This document shows, in pieces, positions 1-11,223 of a stretch of 64,000 nt of DNA (position 1 is its first letter; every line of letters starts with the position of its first letter). A program made the translations under genes and the position numbers. Below the pieces are notes generated by a model, which was given only the letters and a program-made list of their open reading frames with translations, was not told where the DNA came from and did not search any database. Location of the stretch: the NCBI RefSeq assembly GCF_030866785.1, contig NZ_CP133018.1, positions 2,480,001-2,544,000 of the forward strand, read 5' to 3'. The stretch comes from Agromyces protaetiae. GTDB taxonomy: Bacteria > Actinomycetota > Actinomycetes > Actinomycetales > Microbacteriaceae.

Positions 1-1710
<1,710 letters not shown>

Positions 1711-1716
1711 CTCAGA

Positions 1717-1739
1717 AGTCTAAATACGACCACCGACAC
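1717..1739 (-). promoter_or_regulatory. uvrA promoter matching the RecA-independent DNA-damage motif
   Basis: On the minus strand the sequence reads GTGTCGGTG, eight bases, then TAGACT, with the GTG start codon of uvrA six bases after TAGACT. This fits the mycobacterial RecA-NDp consensus TTGTCRGTG-N8-TAnnnT (recognised by PafBC) at every fixed position except the first T. The same element, with identical spacing, precedes uvrB. Confidence 0.75.
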
Positions 1740-1765
1740 GGCCGACCGGATCGCACGTGCTCTCA

Positions 1766-1781
1766 GCGAACATACGTTCGA
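1766..1781. promoter_or_regulatory. LexA (SOS) box upstream of uvrA
   Basis: GCGAACATACGTTCGA matches the actinobacterial/Gram-positive LexA operator TCGAACRNNYGTTCGA at all but the first base, including the central A....C. It lies between the uvrB stop and uvrA, 27 bp upstream of the PafBC-type motif. It may cover a second uvrA promoter (TATGTT inside the box could act as a -10). I saw no other full box in the window. Confidence 0.75.
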
Positions 1782-1800
1782 ATCCCAGGCTCTCGCGTCG

Positions 1801-3867
<2,067 letters not shown>

Positions 3868-3874
3868 GCGACCA

Positions 3875-3897
3875 AGTCTATGGAGCCCCACCGACAC
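3875..3897 (-). promoter_or_regulatory. uvrB promoter matching the RecA-independent DNA-damage motif
   Basis: Minus-strand GTGTCGGTG-N8-TAGACT, then seven bases to ATG 3867. The core is identical to the uvrA element and fits TTGTCRGTG-N8-TAnnnT except for the first base. It sits in the 77-bp gap after coaE. No LexA box is visible here. Confidence 0.75.
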
Positions 3898-3944
3898 GTC
3901 GGCCGGGGTTCGCTGAGAGCGACCGCGGCCGAGGCATCCGCCCG

Positions 3945-4568
3945 CTAGGAACCCGCGAGGCGAGCCCGACGCTCGTCGCCGATCCGCGCCCAGAGCGCGT
4001 CGGTCTGACTCATGGTGTGCGCGAGCGAGCCCGACGTGTCGATGACCACGTCGGCGATCTTCCGGCGCTCCTCGTCGTCGATCTGCGAGTCGACGCGTGC
4101 CTCCGCGTGGATGGGGTCCATGCCTCGCTCCTCCACCAGGCGCTTGACCTGCTGTTTGCGTCCCGCGCTCGTCACGACGATCAGGTCGAACGGATGATCG
4201 ACGGATGCCTCGACGAGGAGCGGCACGTCATAGACCACGACCGCGTCGGGGTCGTCGCGCTCGGCGTCCGCGATGACCCGCTTCGACAGTTCCCGCACGG
4301 CGGGGTGCACAATCGCGTTGAGCTTCGCGCGGGCGGCGTCGTCATGGAACACGAGCTCGCCCAGCTTCGCCCGGTCGAGCGAGCCGTCTGCGCGCAGCAC
4401 GCCGGGCCCGAAGGTGTCGACGATCGCCTGCAACGCCGGCTTGCCCGGCTCGACCACCCGGCGGGCGAGCTGGTCGGCGTCGATGTGGACCGCGCCGTGC
4501 TCGTAGAGCCGCCGCGCCACCGTGGATTTGCCGGACGCGATGCCGCCGGTGAGCCCGATCAGATACAC
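3945..4568 (-). CDS. coaE: Dephospho-CoA kinase
   Basis: Phosphorylates dephospho-CoA at the ribose 3'-OH, the last step of CoA synthesis. 207 residues, the usual size for a stand-alone CoaE. The P-loop [12 protein letters not shown] is at residues 5-16, followed by the substrate motif [15 protein letters not shown] and the lid region [17 protein letters not shown]. The GTG start lies six bases after a TAGGCT -10 box, so the transcript is probably leaderless. It follows rpsA (terminated by a strong hairpin) and precedes uvrB, the common actinobacterial order rpsA-coaE-uvrB. coaBC, an earlier CoA-pathway gene, is also in this window at 35204-36517. Confidence 0.97.
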   Translation of the reverse strand: MYLIGLTGGIASGKSTVARRLYEHGAVHIDADQLARRVVEPGKPALQAIVDTFGPGVLRADGSLDRAKLGELVFHDDAARAKLNAIVHPAVRELSKRVIADAERDDPDAVVVYDVPLLVEASVDHPFDLIVVTSAGRKQQVKRLVEERGMDPIHAEARVDSQIDDEERRKIADVVIDTSGSLAHTMSQTDALWARIGDERRARLAGS

Positions 4569-4574
4569 GCCATC

Positions 4575-4580
4575 AGCCTA
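4575..4580 (-). promoter_or_regulatory. -10 box of leaderless coaE
   Basis: TAGGCT on the minus strand, six bases before the GTG of coaE. No good -35 box is seen. The spacing matches that of several other genes here and supports the GTG start. Confidence 0.55.
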
Positions 4581-4737
4581 CTCACCGGCTCCGATCGGGT
4601 TCGAGCAGCCGGGCTCGCCGAAGCGGTTCGTGTCGGAAGTCGAGAAGTGGGTTGGAGTCCCGGAGAAGGCGCCTTCCTCCACACTTTCCGGCTTCCCACA
4701 CACCTTCGACCTCGACGGCGGCACGGGCCGGAACGGC

Positions 4738-4768
4738 GGAAGGCCGGCCCCGATGGGGCCGGCCTTCC
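4738..4768 (-). terminator. rpsA terminator hairpin
   Basis: A perfect 14-bp stem (4738-4751 with 4755-4768) with a 3-nt loop, 17 bp past the rpsA stop. There is no long T run. The rest of the 216-bp gap (4569-4737) holds only the coaE promoter and weak imperfect inverted repeats around an AAGGCGCCTT palindrome at 4669-4678. Confidence 0.8.
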
Positions 4769-4784
4769 GTGTATCGCGGTGCGA

Positions 4785-6248
4785 TCAGTTGCTGCTGGAG
4801 AGCTTCTCGCGCAGCGCCGCGAGCGACGCGTCGTCGGCGAGGGTGCCGCTGCCGGCCGTCTCGCTCGAGTACGAGGCCGAGCCTGAGCCGCCTGCGGGGG
4901 CGCCGAACGACTCGTCCGCCTGGGCGGCGAGCGTCGCGGCGACCTGCTTCTTGTGCGCCTCCCAGCGAGCCTGAGCGGCAGCGTACTGCTGCTCCCACTC
5001 TTCGCGCTGGGAGTCGAAGCCCTCGCGCCACTCGTTGGTCTCGGAGTCGAAGCCCTCGGGGAACTTGTAGTTGCCCTGCTCGTCGTACTCCGTGAGCATG
5101 CCGTAGAGCGCCGGGTCGAACTCGGTGCCCTCGGGGTCGACGCCCTCGTTCGCCTGCTTCAGCGAGAGCGAGATGCGGCGACGCTCGAGGTCGATGTCGA
5201 TGACCTTGACGAAAACCTCTTCGCCGACCGAGACGACCTGCTCGGCGAGCTCGACGTGCTTGGCCGAGAGCTCCGAGATGTGCACGAGGCCCTCGATGCC
5301 GTCGGCCACGCGGACGAACGCACCGAACGGCACGAGCTTCGTGACCTTGCCCGGCGCGACCTGACCGATCGCGTGCGTGCGGGCGAAGACCTGCCACGGG
5401 TCTTCCTGCGTCGCCTTGAGTGACAGCGAGACGCGCTCGCGGTCGAGCTCGACGGAGAGCACCTCGACGGTGACCTCCTGGCCGACCTCGACGACCTCGC
5501 TGGCGTGCTCGATGTGCTTCCACGACAGCTCGGAGACGTGCACGAGGCCGTCCACACCGCCGAGGTCGACGAACGCACCGAAGTTGACGATCGACGAGAT
5601 GACACCCTTGCGGATCTGGCCCGGGTGCAGGTTCGCGAGGAAGGTCGAACGCGACTCGGACTGCGTCTGCTCGAGCAGCGCGCGGCGCGAGAGCACGACG
5701 TTGTTGCGGTTCTTGTCGAGCTCGAGGATCTTCGCCTCGATCTCCTGGCCGAGGTACGGCGTGAGGTCGCGCACGCGGCGGAGCTCGATGAGCGACGCCG
5801 GGAGGAAGCCGCGGAGGCCGATGTCGACGATGAGGCCGCCCTTGACGACCTCGATGACCGAACCGGTCACGACGCCGTCGGACTCCTTGATCTTCTCCAC
5901 GTCGCCCCACGCGCGCTCGTACTGCGCACGCTTCTTGGACAGGATCAGACGGCCCTCTTTGTCCTCCTTCTGGAGAACGAGCGCCTCGACGGTGTCGCCG
6001 ACCTCGACGACCTCGCTGGGGTCGACGTCGTGCTTGATGGAAAGTTCGCGGGAGGGGATCACACCCTCGGTCTTGTAACCGACGTCGAGGAGGACCTCGT
6101 CACGGTCGATCTTGACAACGGTGCCTTCGATGAGGTCGCCGTCGTTGAAGAACTTGAGCGTCTTCTCGACCGCGGCGAGGAAATCGTCAGCAGATCCGAT
6201 GTCATTGATCGCGACCTGCTTGGGCGCCTTGGTCGTTACGGTGGTCAT
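4785..6248 (-). CDS. rpsA: 30S ribosomal protein S1
   Basis: RNA-binding protein of the small ribosomal subunit that helps load mRNA. 487 residues with four S1/OB repeats: DGDLIEGTVVKIDRDEVLLDVGYKTEGVIP, SVIEVVKGGLIVDIGLRGFLPASL, KGVISSIVNFGAFVDLGG and GKVTKLVPFGAFVRVADG. The four-repeat architecture is usual in Actinobacteria (six in E. coli). The acidic, Ala/Ser-rich tail after the fourth repeat resembles that of other actinobacterial S1 proteins. ATG 6248 (MTTVTTKAPKQV) matches the family start and has a CGGAG about 11 nt upstream; the frame is open 51 bp further, but that extension is not conserved-looking. It has its own promoter and is closed by a strong hairpin. Confidence 0.97.
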   Translation of the reverse strand: MTTVTTKAPKQVAINDIGSADDFLAAVEKTLKFFNDGDLIEGTVVKIDRDEVLLDVGYKTEGVIPSRELSIKHDVDPSEVVEVGDTVEALVLQKEDKEGRLILSKKRAQYERAWGDVEKIKESDGVVTGSVIEVVKGGLIVDIGLRGFLPASLIELRRVRDLTPYLGQEIEAKILELDKNRNNVVLSRRALLEQTQSESRSTFLANLHPGQIRKGVISSIVNFGAFVDLGGVDGLVHVSELSWKHIEHASEVVEVGQEVTVEVLSVELDRERVSLSLKATQEDPWQVFARTHAIGQVAPGKVTKLVPFGAFVRVADGIEGLVHISELSAKHVELAEQVVSVGEEVFVKVIDIDLERRRISLSLKQANEGVDPEGTEFDPALYGMLTEYDEQGNYKFPEGFDSETNEWREGFDSQREEWEQQYAAAQARWEAHKKQVAATLAAQADESFGAPAGGSGSASYSSETAGSGTLADDASLAALREKLSSSN

Positions 6249-6334
6249 GTAGTGGTTGCTCCGAAAGGACAGAATCAGGCCCATCGCCAGGTCGAGCAAG
6301 GTTGTGGTTCCGCGATGGGCATGCGGACATGGAT

Positions 6335-6348
6335 GTCACAAATGTGAC
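6335..6348. promoter_or_regulatory. Inverted repeat at the predicted rpsA transcription start
   Basis: GTCACA-AA-TGTGAC, 6-bp arms around two bases, placed 5-19 bp downstream of the predicted -10 box and so covering the likely transcription start. It could be an operator. The half-site TGTGAC/GTCACA resembles a CRP-family half-site, but in the inverted arrangement, so no regulator can be named. Confidence 0.35.
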
Positions 6349-6353
6349 GTTCA

Positions 6354-6383
6354 ATCCTAACGGACCCAGACGTGCGGCGGCAA
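6354..6383 (-). promoter_or_regulatory. Predicted rpsA promoter
   Basis: Minus-strand TTGCCG (6378-6383), 18 bp, TAGGAT (6354-6359): a housekeeping sigma-A type promoter giving a leader of about 100 nt before ATG 6248. Confidence 0.5.
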
Positions 6384-6409
6384 CCACCCGCCGGCCGCAC
6401 CGCAGCAGG

Positions 6410-8137
6410 TCAGCCGAGCACCGCGGTGCGGAGGGTGTCGAGCCGCACACCCCCGAGGTCGAGTGCGCGCTTGTGGAACGCCCGGACGTCGAACGATGCG
6501 CCCTCTCGGCGCCGGGTCTCCTCGCGAAGCTGCTCCCAGATGCGCTGCCCCACCTTGTACGACGGCGCCTGACCCGGCCATCCCAGGTACCGGTTGACCT
6601 CGAAGCGCACGAACTCCTCAGGCATGTTCACGTTGCCGAGCATGAACTCGAGCGCGTACTCCCCCGTCCACGCACCCGCTCCGTCGGGGCGCTGCTTCCC
6701 GAGGTGGACGCCGATGTCGAGGACGACCCGCGCGGCGCGCATGCGCTGACCGTCGAGCATGCCGAGCCGATCGGCCGGATCGTCCAGATACCCGAGTTCC
6801 GCCATGAGCCGTTCGGCGTAGAGCGCCCAGCCCTCGGCATGACCCGACGTGCCGGCGAGCTGTCGGCGCCAGGTGTTGAGCGTCCGGCGGTTGACGACCG
6901 CCTGGCCGATCTGCAGATGGTGGCCGGGCACCCCCTCGTGGTACACGGTCGTGAGCTCACGCCACGTGTCGAACTCGGTGACACCCTCCGGCACCGACCA
7001 CCACATCCGACCGGGCCGTGAGAAGTCGTCGGTCGGGCCGGTGTAGTAGATGCCGCCCTCCTGCGTCGGCGCGATGCGGCACTCGAGCGTGCGGATCTCG
7101 GCCGGGATGTCGAACTGCGTGGCGCCGAGCTCGGCCACGGCGCGATCGCTGGTCTCCTGCATCCAGCGCTGCAGGGCGTCGGTGCCGTGCAGCTTGCGAG
7201 CCGGGTCGGCTTCGAGATGGGCGACGGCTTCGGCGACGGATGCCCCGGGCAGGATCTCGTTCGCGATGGACTCCTGCTCGGCGACCATGCGGGCGAGCTC
7301 TTCGACGCCCCAGTCGTAGGTCTCGTCGAGGTCGACGATCGCACCGAGGAAATGCTGCGAGCGCAGCGCGTACAGGTCACGACCCACCGCGTCGGCGGTG
7401 TCCGCGTGCGGCGCGAGCTCGGTCTCGAGGAACTCGGCGAGCCCCTCGTACGCGCCCGCGGCTCGCGCGGCCGCTTCCTCGAGAGTCGTCGCGAGCGAGG
7501 CCGGAAGCGCGCCGCCGGACGCCGCCGCGCCACCCGTCGCGGCCCCGGCCGCGGCTGCGCCACCCGTCGCGGCCCCGGCCGCGAACCTGGCGAAGAACCC
7601 GTCGGGCTGCGCATAGCGGCGTGCCTGCACGGCGACCTCGCGGACCTGGCGGATCGCGGGGACGATCCCGCGCTCCGCGCCCGCGCGCAGCGTCGCGGCG
7701 TAGCCGCCGAGCGCGGCGGGCAGCTCGGCGAGCCTCGTGGCGATGCGCTCCCAGTCGTCGACCGTCTCGGTCGCCATGAGATCGAACACCTCGCGCAGCT
7801 CCTGCGCCGGGCTCGCGATGACGTTCAGGTCGCGCAGGTGCAGGCCCGCCTCATGCTCGGCGATCGCGAGCTCCAGCTCGCTGCCGAGGTCGGCGGCGGT
7901 GACGCGGTCGACCGCATCCAGGGGCGTTGCCTCACGGAGCGCGGCCAGCGTGTCGCGGGCGGCCTGCACCGCGCGTCCGTGCCCATCGGGCGAGAGATCG
8001 GGGAGCCGCGTGTCGGCCTCACGACGGCCGATGTACGTCCCCGTCGTCGGCGACAGCTCGACGAGCGTGTCGACCCACCCTTCGGCGATGCGGTCGATGC
8101 CGGTCGGAGTGCGCGTCTCAGCGTCCATGCGGTCCAT
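6410..8137 (-). CDS. DUF885 family putative zinc metallopeptidase
   Basis: 575 residues, full length for DUF885 proteins, which are thought to be zinc peptidases. The metal motif is in VYHEGVPGHHLQIGQ (about residues 395-410), followed by a conserved helix GHAEGWALYAERLMAELG. No signal peptide is seen, so it is probably cytoplasmic; the substrate is unknown. The start ATG 8137 (MDRMDAETR) is chosen because TAGGGT lies seven bases upstream; ATG 8128 is possible, and the frame is open to 8254. Residues around 190-215 form a Gly/Ala-rich loop encoded by a 30-bp tandem duplication (7527-7553 and 7557-7583). The gene stands alone between polA and rpsA. Confidence 0.85.
   Translation of the reverse strand: MDRMDAETRTPTGIDRIAEGWVDTLVELSPTTGTYIGRREADTRLPDLSPDGHGRAVQAARDTLAALREATPLDAVDRVTAADLGSELELAIAEHEAGLHLRDLNVIASPAQELREVFDLMATETVDDWERIATRLAELPAALGGYAATLRAGAERGIVPAIRQVREVAVQARRYAQPDGFFARFAAGAATGGAAAAGAATGGAAASGGALPASLATTLEEAAARAAGAYEGLAEFLETELAPHADTADAVGRDLYALRSQHFLGAIVDLDETYDWGVEELARMVAEQESIANEILPGASVAEAVAHLEADPARKLHGTDALQRWMQETSDRAVAELGATQFDIPAEIRTLECRIAPTQEGGIYYTGPTDDFSRPGRMWWSVPEGVTEFDTWRELTTVYHEGVPGHHLQIGQAVVNRRTLNTWRRQLAGTSGHAEGWALYAERLMAELGYLDDPADRLGMLDGQRMRAARVVLDIGVHLGKQRPDGAGAWTGEYALEFMLGNVNMPEEFVRFEVNRYLGWPGQAPSYKVGQRIWEQLREETRRREGASFDVRAFHKRALDLGGVRLDTLRTAVLG
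7527..7583 (-). repeat. 30-bp in-frame tandem duplication in the DUF885 gene
   Basis: Two copies of a 27-base unit at 30-bp period (7527-7553, 7557-7583) encode a repeated ten-residue AAGAATGGAA-type stretch. It is in frame and lies in a low-complexity loop, so it is probably neutral or a flexible linker. Confidence 0.8.
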
Positions 8138-8144
8138 GCGATCC

Positions 8145-8150
8145 ACCCTA
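8145..8150 (-). promoter_or_regulatory. -10 box of the DUF885 gene
   Basis: TAGGGT on the minus strand, seven bases before ATG 8137, consistent with a leaderless mRNA. No clear -35 box. The inverted-repeat element 8196-8285 begins 46 bp further upstream. Confidence 0.45.
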
Positions 8151-8195
8151 TGGTCGGCAGCTCGCGCGAGAGGACACCTTTCGTGGACCGCCAGT

Positions 8196-8285
8196 CGTGT
8201 GAGGACGACAATCGTGTGCATCCCAGCCCGAAGATGAACGAATGTCGTCCTCACACGTCGAGGCGTCGACGAATGTCGTCCTCAC
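8196..8285. repeat. Intergenic inverted/direct repeat element between polA and the DUF885 gene
   Basis: Arms 8196-8215 and 8238-8257 are inverted copies with one mismatch in 20 and a 22-nt loop. A third copy, in the same orientation as the second arm, lies at 8269-8285; ACGAATGTCGTCCTCAC is identical in both. It has no T run and no coding potential. It could end polA transcription or bind a protein upstream of the DUF885 promoter. Confidence 0.7.
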
Positions 8286-8328
8286 GCCGGGCGGGACCGG
8301 CGCGCGGGCGGGGCGGCGGTGGCCGGGC

Positions 8329-8385
8329 GGGGTGCCGGGGCCCCCGGGGGGGGTGCCGGGGGCCGGGGTCCGGGGGGTGCCGGGG
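8329..8385. repeat. G-rich triplicated 12-mer downstream of polA
   Basis: GGGGTGCCGGGG occurs three times (8329-8340, 8350-8361, 8374-8385) inside about 100 bp of nearly pure G/C next to the polA stop. The plus strand has many G3-G8 runs that could form a G-quadruplex; the polA mRNA would be C-rich here. It may act in polA 3'-end formation, or could be an expanded simple repeat. Confidence 0.7.
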
Positions 8386-8401
8386 CCCGGGGGTCTCGAC
8401 T

Positions 8402-11092
8402 CTAGTGCGCCGCGTCGTCCCAGCTCGCACCGCGGCCGATCTGCACGTCGAGCGGGACAAGCAGGTCGGCCGCGCGCGCCATGCGATCGCGGACGATCTC
8501 GGCGACCTGATCGGACTCGCCGGGCGCGACCTCGAAGATGAGCTCGTCGTGGACCTGCATGAGCATGCGCGAGCGCAGCCCCGCTTGGGTGAGCGCCCGC
8601 TCGGTGCTCACCATCGCGAGCTTGATCAGGTCGGCGGCCGAGCCCTGGATCGGCGAGTTGAGCGCGGCACGCTCGGCGTTCTCGCGCAGCACCCGGTTCG
8701 GGCTGTTCAGGTCGGGGAACGGCCGGCGACGGCCGAAGATCGTCTCGGTGAAGCCGTCGACCTTGGCCTGCTCGACCACGCCGCGCAGGTAGTCGCGCAC
8801 CGCACCGAACCGCTCGAAGTAGTCCTTCATGAGCTGGGTCGCCTCGGCACGGTCGATGCGCAGCTGCTTCGACAGGCCGAACGCGCTGAGGCCGTACGCG
8901 AGGCCGTAGGACATGGCCTTCACCTTCGTCCGCATGATCGGCGTGACGTCTTCGGGTGCGACCGAGAAGACGCGGGCGCCGACGAACCGGTGCAGATCTT
9001 CGCCGGCGTTGAACGCCTCGATGAGCGCGGGGTCGCCGGACAGGTGCGCCATGATCCGCATCTCGATCTGCGAGTAGTCGGCCGTCAGGAGTTCGGCGTA
9101 CTCGGGCGCATTGCGGAACGCCTCGCGGATGCGACGACCGTCTTCGGTACGGATCGGGATGTTCTGCAGGTTCGGGTCATTGCTCGACATGCGCCCGGTC
9201 GCCGCACCGACCTGCCCGTAGGTGGTGTGGATGCGCCCGTCAGAGCCGATCGCCTTGTCGAGGGCATCGACGATCTGGCGGAGCTTCGTCGCGTCGCGGT
9301 GCTCGAGCAGGAGCCCGAGGAAGGGATGCGGACTCGACTCCTGCAGGTCGGCCAGCGCGCTGGCGTCGGTCGAGTACCCGGTCTTGGTGGCGCGTGTCTT
9401 CGGCATGCCGAGCTGTTCGAAGAGCACCTCCTGCAGTTGCTTCGGCGACCCGAGGTTCACCTCGCGCCCGATCTCGGCGAACGCCGAGGCGGCCAAGGCC
9501 GCCGCTCGCTCGCCCAGTTCCGACGAGAGCTCGGCCAGACGCTCGTGCGACACGGCGACGCCACGCAGCTCCATGGCGGCGAGGACCGGCACGAGCGGCA
9601 TCTCGATGTCGGCGAGGACGCGTCGCGTGCCATCGCTCATCGCCGCGAGCACGGCTGGCGCGAGGCGCACGCTGTACCACGCGAACTCCGGGACGCCTGC
9701 ACCCTCGCCGTCGACGGCGAGCAGCTGCGACGGGTCCGTTTCGGCGACCGACTCGCCCAGGTACCGCTGCACCAGGTCGGCGAGGGTCTTCTCCTGCAGG
9801 TTCGGCCGGAGCAGCCAGCCCGCGACGAGCGGGTCGACGACGAGACCGTCGAAGGGCAGCCCCGAGCGGGAGAGCGCCTTGAGCTGACCCTTGGCGTCGG
9901 TCACGATCTTCGGCGCGTCGCTCGCGAGCCACGCCTCGAACGGCGCGAGCTCGGCGTCGCCGGCGCGCCACTGCACGTCGAGCGTCTCGGACTTCGTCGC
10001 GACGCCGGCACCGATGACCTTCCCGTCGAGCACGTCGAGGTGCAGGCCGAGGCCGGCCGGCTCGGCGGCGACGGCACGTGCGAGCCAGGCCTCGAGCTCC
10101 ACGCCGACGACTCGCGCCGGCTTCGGCGTCTCGGGCGCGGGCTCGGTGCCGAGGATCTCGAGCGGTGGCGTGGGCGTCGCGAGCTGCCCGGTCGTGGAGC
10201 CGGTCTGCACGAGCTTGGTGAGCCGGTCCATGAGCGTGCGGAACTCGAGCCTCGTGAACATCTCGCGCACGGCCTCGAGGTCGAACGGCTTCGACTCGAG
10301 GGCGTCGAGCTCGACCTCCACCGGGGCGTCGCACACGAGCCGGTTGAGCCGTCGATTGCGCTCGGCGTGCTCGCGCTCGCGGCGCAGGTTCTCGCCCACG
10401 ACGCCCTTGATCTCGTCGGCGTGCGCGAGGATGCCCTCGAGGTCGCCGTAGAGTCCGAGCCACTTCACCGCGGTCTTCTCGCCGACCTTGGTGATGCCGG
10501 GCAGGTTGTCGCTCGTCTCGCCGACGAGCGCGGCCACGTCGGGGTACTGCTCGGGCCGGATGCCGTAGCGCTCGACCACGGCGGCCGGGTCGTAGCGCTT
10601 CAGCTGCGAGACGCCCTGCGTGTTCGGGTAGAGCAGCGTGACGTCGTCGTTGACCAGCTGGATGACGTCACGGTCGCCCGACACGAGCAGCACGCGATAC
10701 CCGTCGGCCACGCCGCGGGTCGCGAGCGTCGCGAGGATGTCGTCGGCCTCGTAGTCGTCGAGCTCGAGCACCGTGATGCCCATGGTCTTGAGGGTCTCTT
10801 GCAGGAGGGGCACCTGGCCCTTGAACTCCGGGGGCGTCTCGCCGCGGTTGCCCTTGTACTCCTCGTACTCGCGCGTGCGGAACGACACCCGTGACTTGTC
10901 GAACGCGACCGCGATGTGCGTGGGCTTCTCGTTCTGCAGCAGGATGAGCAGCATCGACAGGAAGCCGTGGATGGCGTTCGTGTGCTGCCCGTCACGGGTA
11001 CTGAAACTGTCGACGGGGAGGGCGTAGAACGCCCGGAACGCGAGCGAGTGCCCATCGATGACGAGGAGGGTGGGCTTCTGGGGGTCCGACAC
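8402..11092 (-). CDS. polA: DNA polymerase I
   Basis: Repair and Okazaki-fragment polymerase. 896 residues in three parts: a 5'-3' exonuclease/flap domain (about 1-300; DGHSLAFRAFYALP, SGDRDVIQLV), a central domain (about 320-500) and the family A polymerase domain (about 510-896). Motif A DYSQIEMRIM is near 672, the fingers helix RTKVKAMSYGLAYG near 721 and motif C VHDEL near 847. The central domain lacks the DxE and other metal ligands of a proofreading exonuclease, as in Mycobacterium and Taq enzymes. GTG 11092 is preferred over adjacent GTG 11095 because it lies six bases after the TAGGCT -10 box. It is followed by a G-rich repeat and an inverted-repeat element. Confidence 0.97.
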   Translation of the reverse strand: MSDPQKPTLLVIDGHSLAFRAFYALPVDSFSTRDGQHTNAIHGFLSMLLILLQNEKPTHIAVAFDKSRVSFRTREYEEYKGNRGETPPEFKGQVPLLQETLKTMGITVLELDDYEADDILATLATRGVADGYRVLLVSGDRDVIQLVNDDVTLLYPNTQGVSQLKRYDPAAVVERYGIRPEQYPDVAALVGETSDNLPGITKVGEKTAVKWLGLYGDLEGILAHADEIKGVVGENLRREREHAERNRRLNRLVCDAPVEVELDALESKPFDLEAVREMFTRLEFRTLMDRLTKLVQTGSTTGQLATPTPPLEILGTEPAPETPKPARVVGVELEAWLARAVAAEPAGLGLHLDVLDGKVIGAGVATKSETLDVQWRAGDAELAPFEAWLASDAPKIVTDAKGQLKALSRSGLPFDGLVVDPLVAGWLLRPNLQEKTLADLVQRYLGESVAETDPSQLLAVDGEGAGVPEFAWYSVRLAPAVLAAMSDGTRRVLADIEMPLVPVLAAMELRGVAVSHERLAELSSELGERAAALAASAFAEIGREVNLGSPKQLQEVLFEQLGMPKTRATKTGYSTDASALADLQESSPHPFLGLLLEHRDATKLRQIVDALDKAIGSDGRIHTTYGQVGAATGRMSSNDPNLQNIPIRTEDGRRIREAFRNAPEYAELLTADYSQIEMRIMAHLSGDPALIEAFNAGEDLHRFVGARVFSVAPEDVTPIMRTKVKAMSYGLAYGLSAFGLSKQLRIDRAEATQLMKDYFERFGAVRDYLRGVVEQAKVDGFTETIFGRRRPFPDLNSPNRVLRENAERAALNSPIQGSAADLIKLAMVSTERALTQAGLRSRMLMQVHDELIFEVAPGESDQVAEIVRDRMARAADLLVPLDVQIGRGASWDDAAH

Positions 11093-11098
11093 CACAAC

Positions 11099-11121
11099 AG
11101 CCTACAAGCGCCCTCCGACAG
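11099..11121 (-). promoter_or_regulatory. polA promoter, weak match to the RecA-independent DNA-damage motif
   Basis: Minus-strand CTGTCGGAG-N8-TAGGCT. Compared with TTGTCRGTG-N8-TAnnnT it differs at two positions but keeps the spacing and the TGTCGG core. The GTG at 11092 lies six bases after TAGGCT. Confidence 0.45.
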
Positions 11122-11167
11122 CACACGACGGGACCGCACAGGCGGTCGCACCGACGGCCCACCAACG

Positions 11168-11204
11168 ACGGATGCCGCGGCGAATCACTCGCCGCGGCAT
11201 CCGT
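11168..11204 (-). terminator. Hairpin between the ANTAR regulator and polA
   Basis: A perfect 16-bp stem (11168-11183 with 11189-11204) and 5-nt loop, 20 bp past the stop of the upstream regulator gene. No T run. It probably ends the regulator transcript and insulates polA. Confidence 0.75.
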
Positions 11205-11223
11205 TCTTGGTCGTGTCTAGGGG

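Noticed and set aside
8196..8285. Possible CRISPR array
   Set aside because: Only three short copies, one inverted, with unequal spacing and no cas genes nearby.
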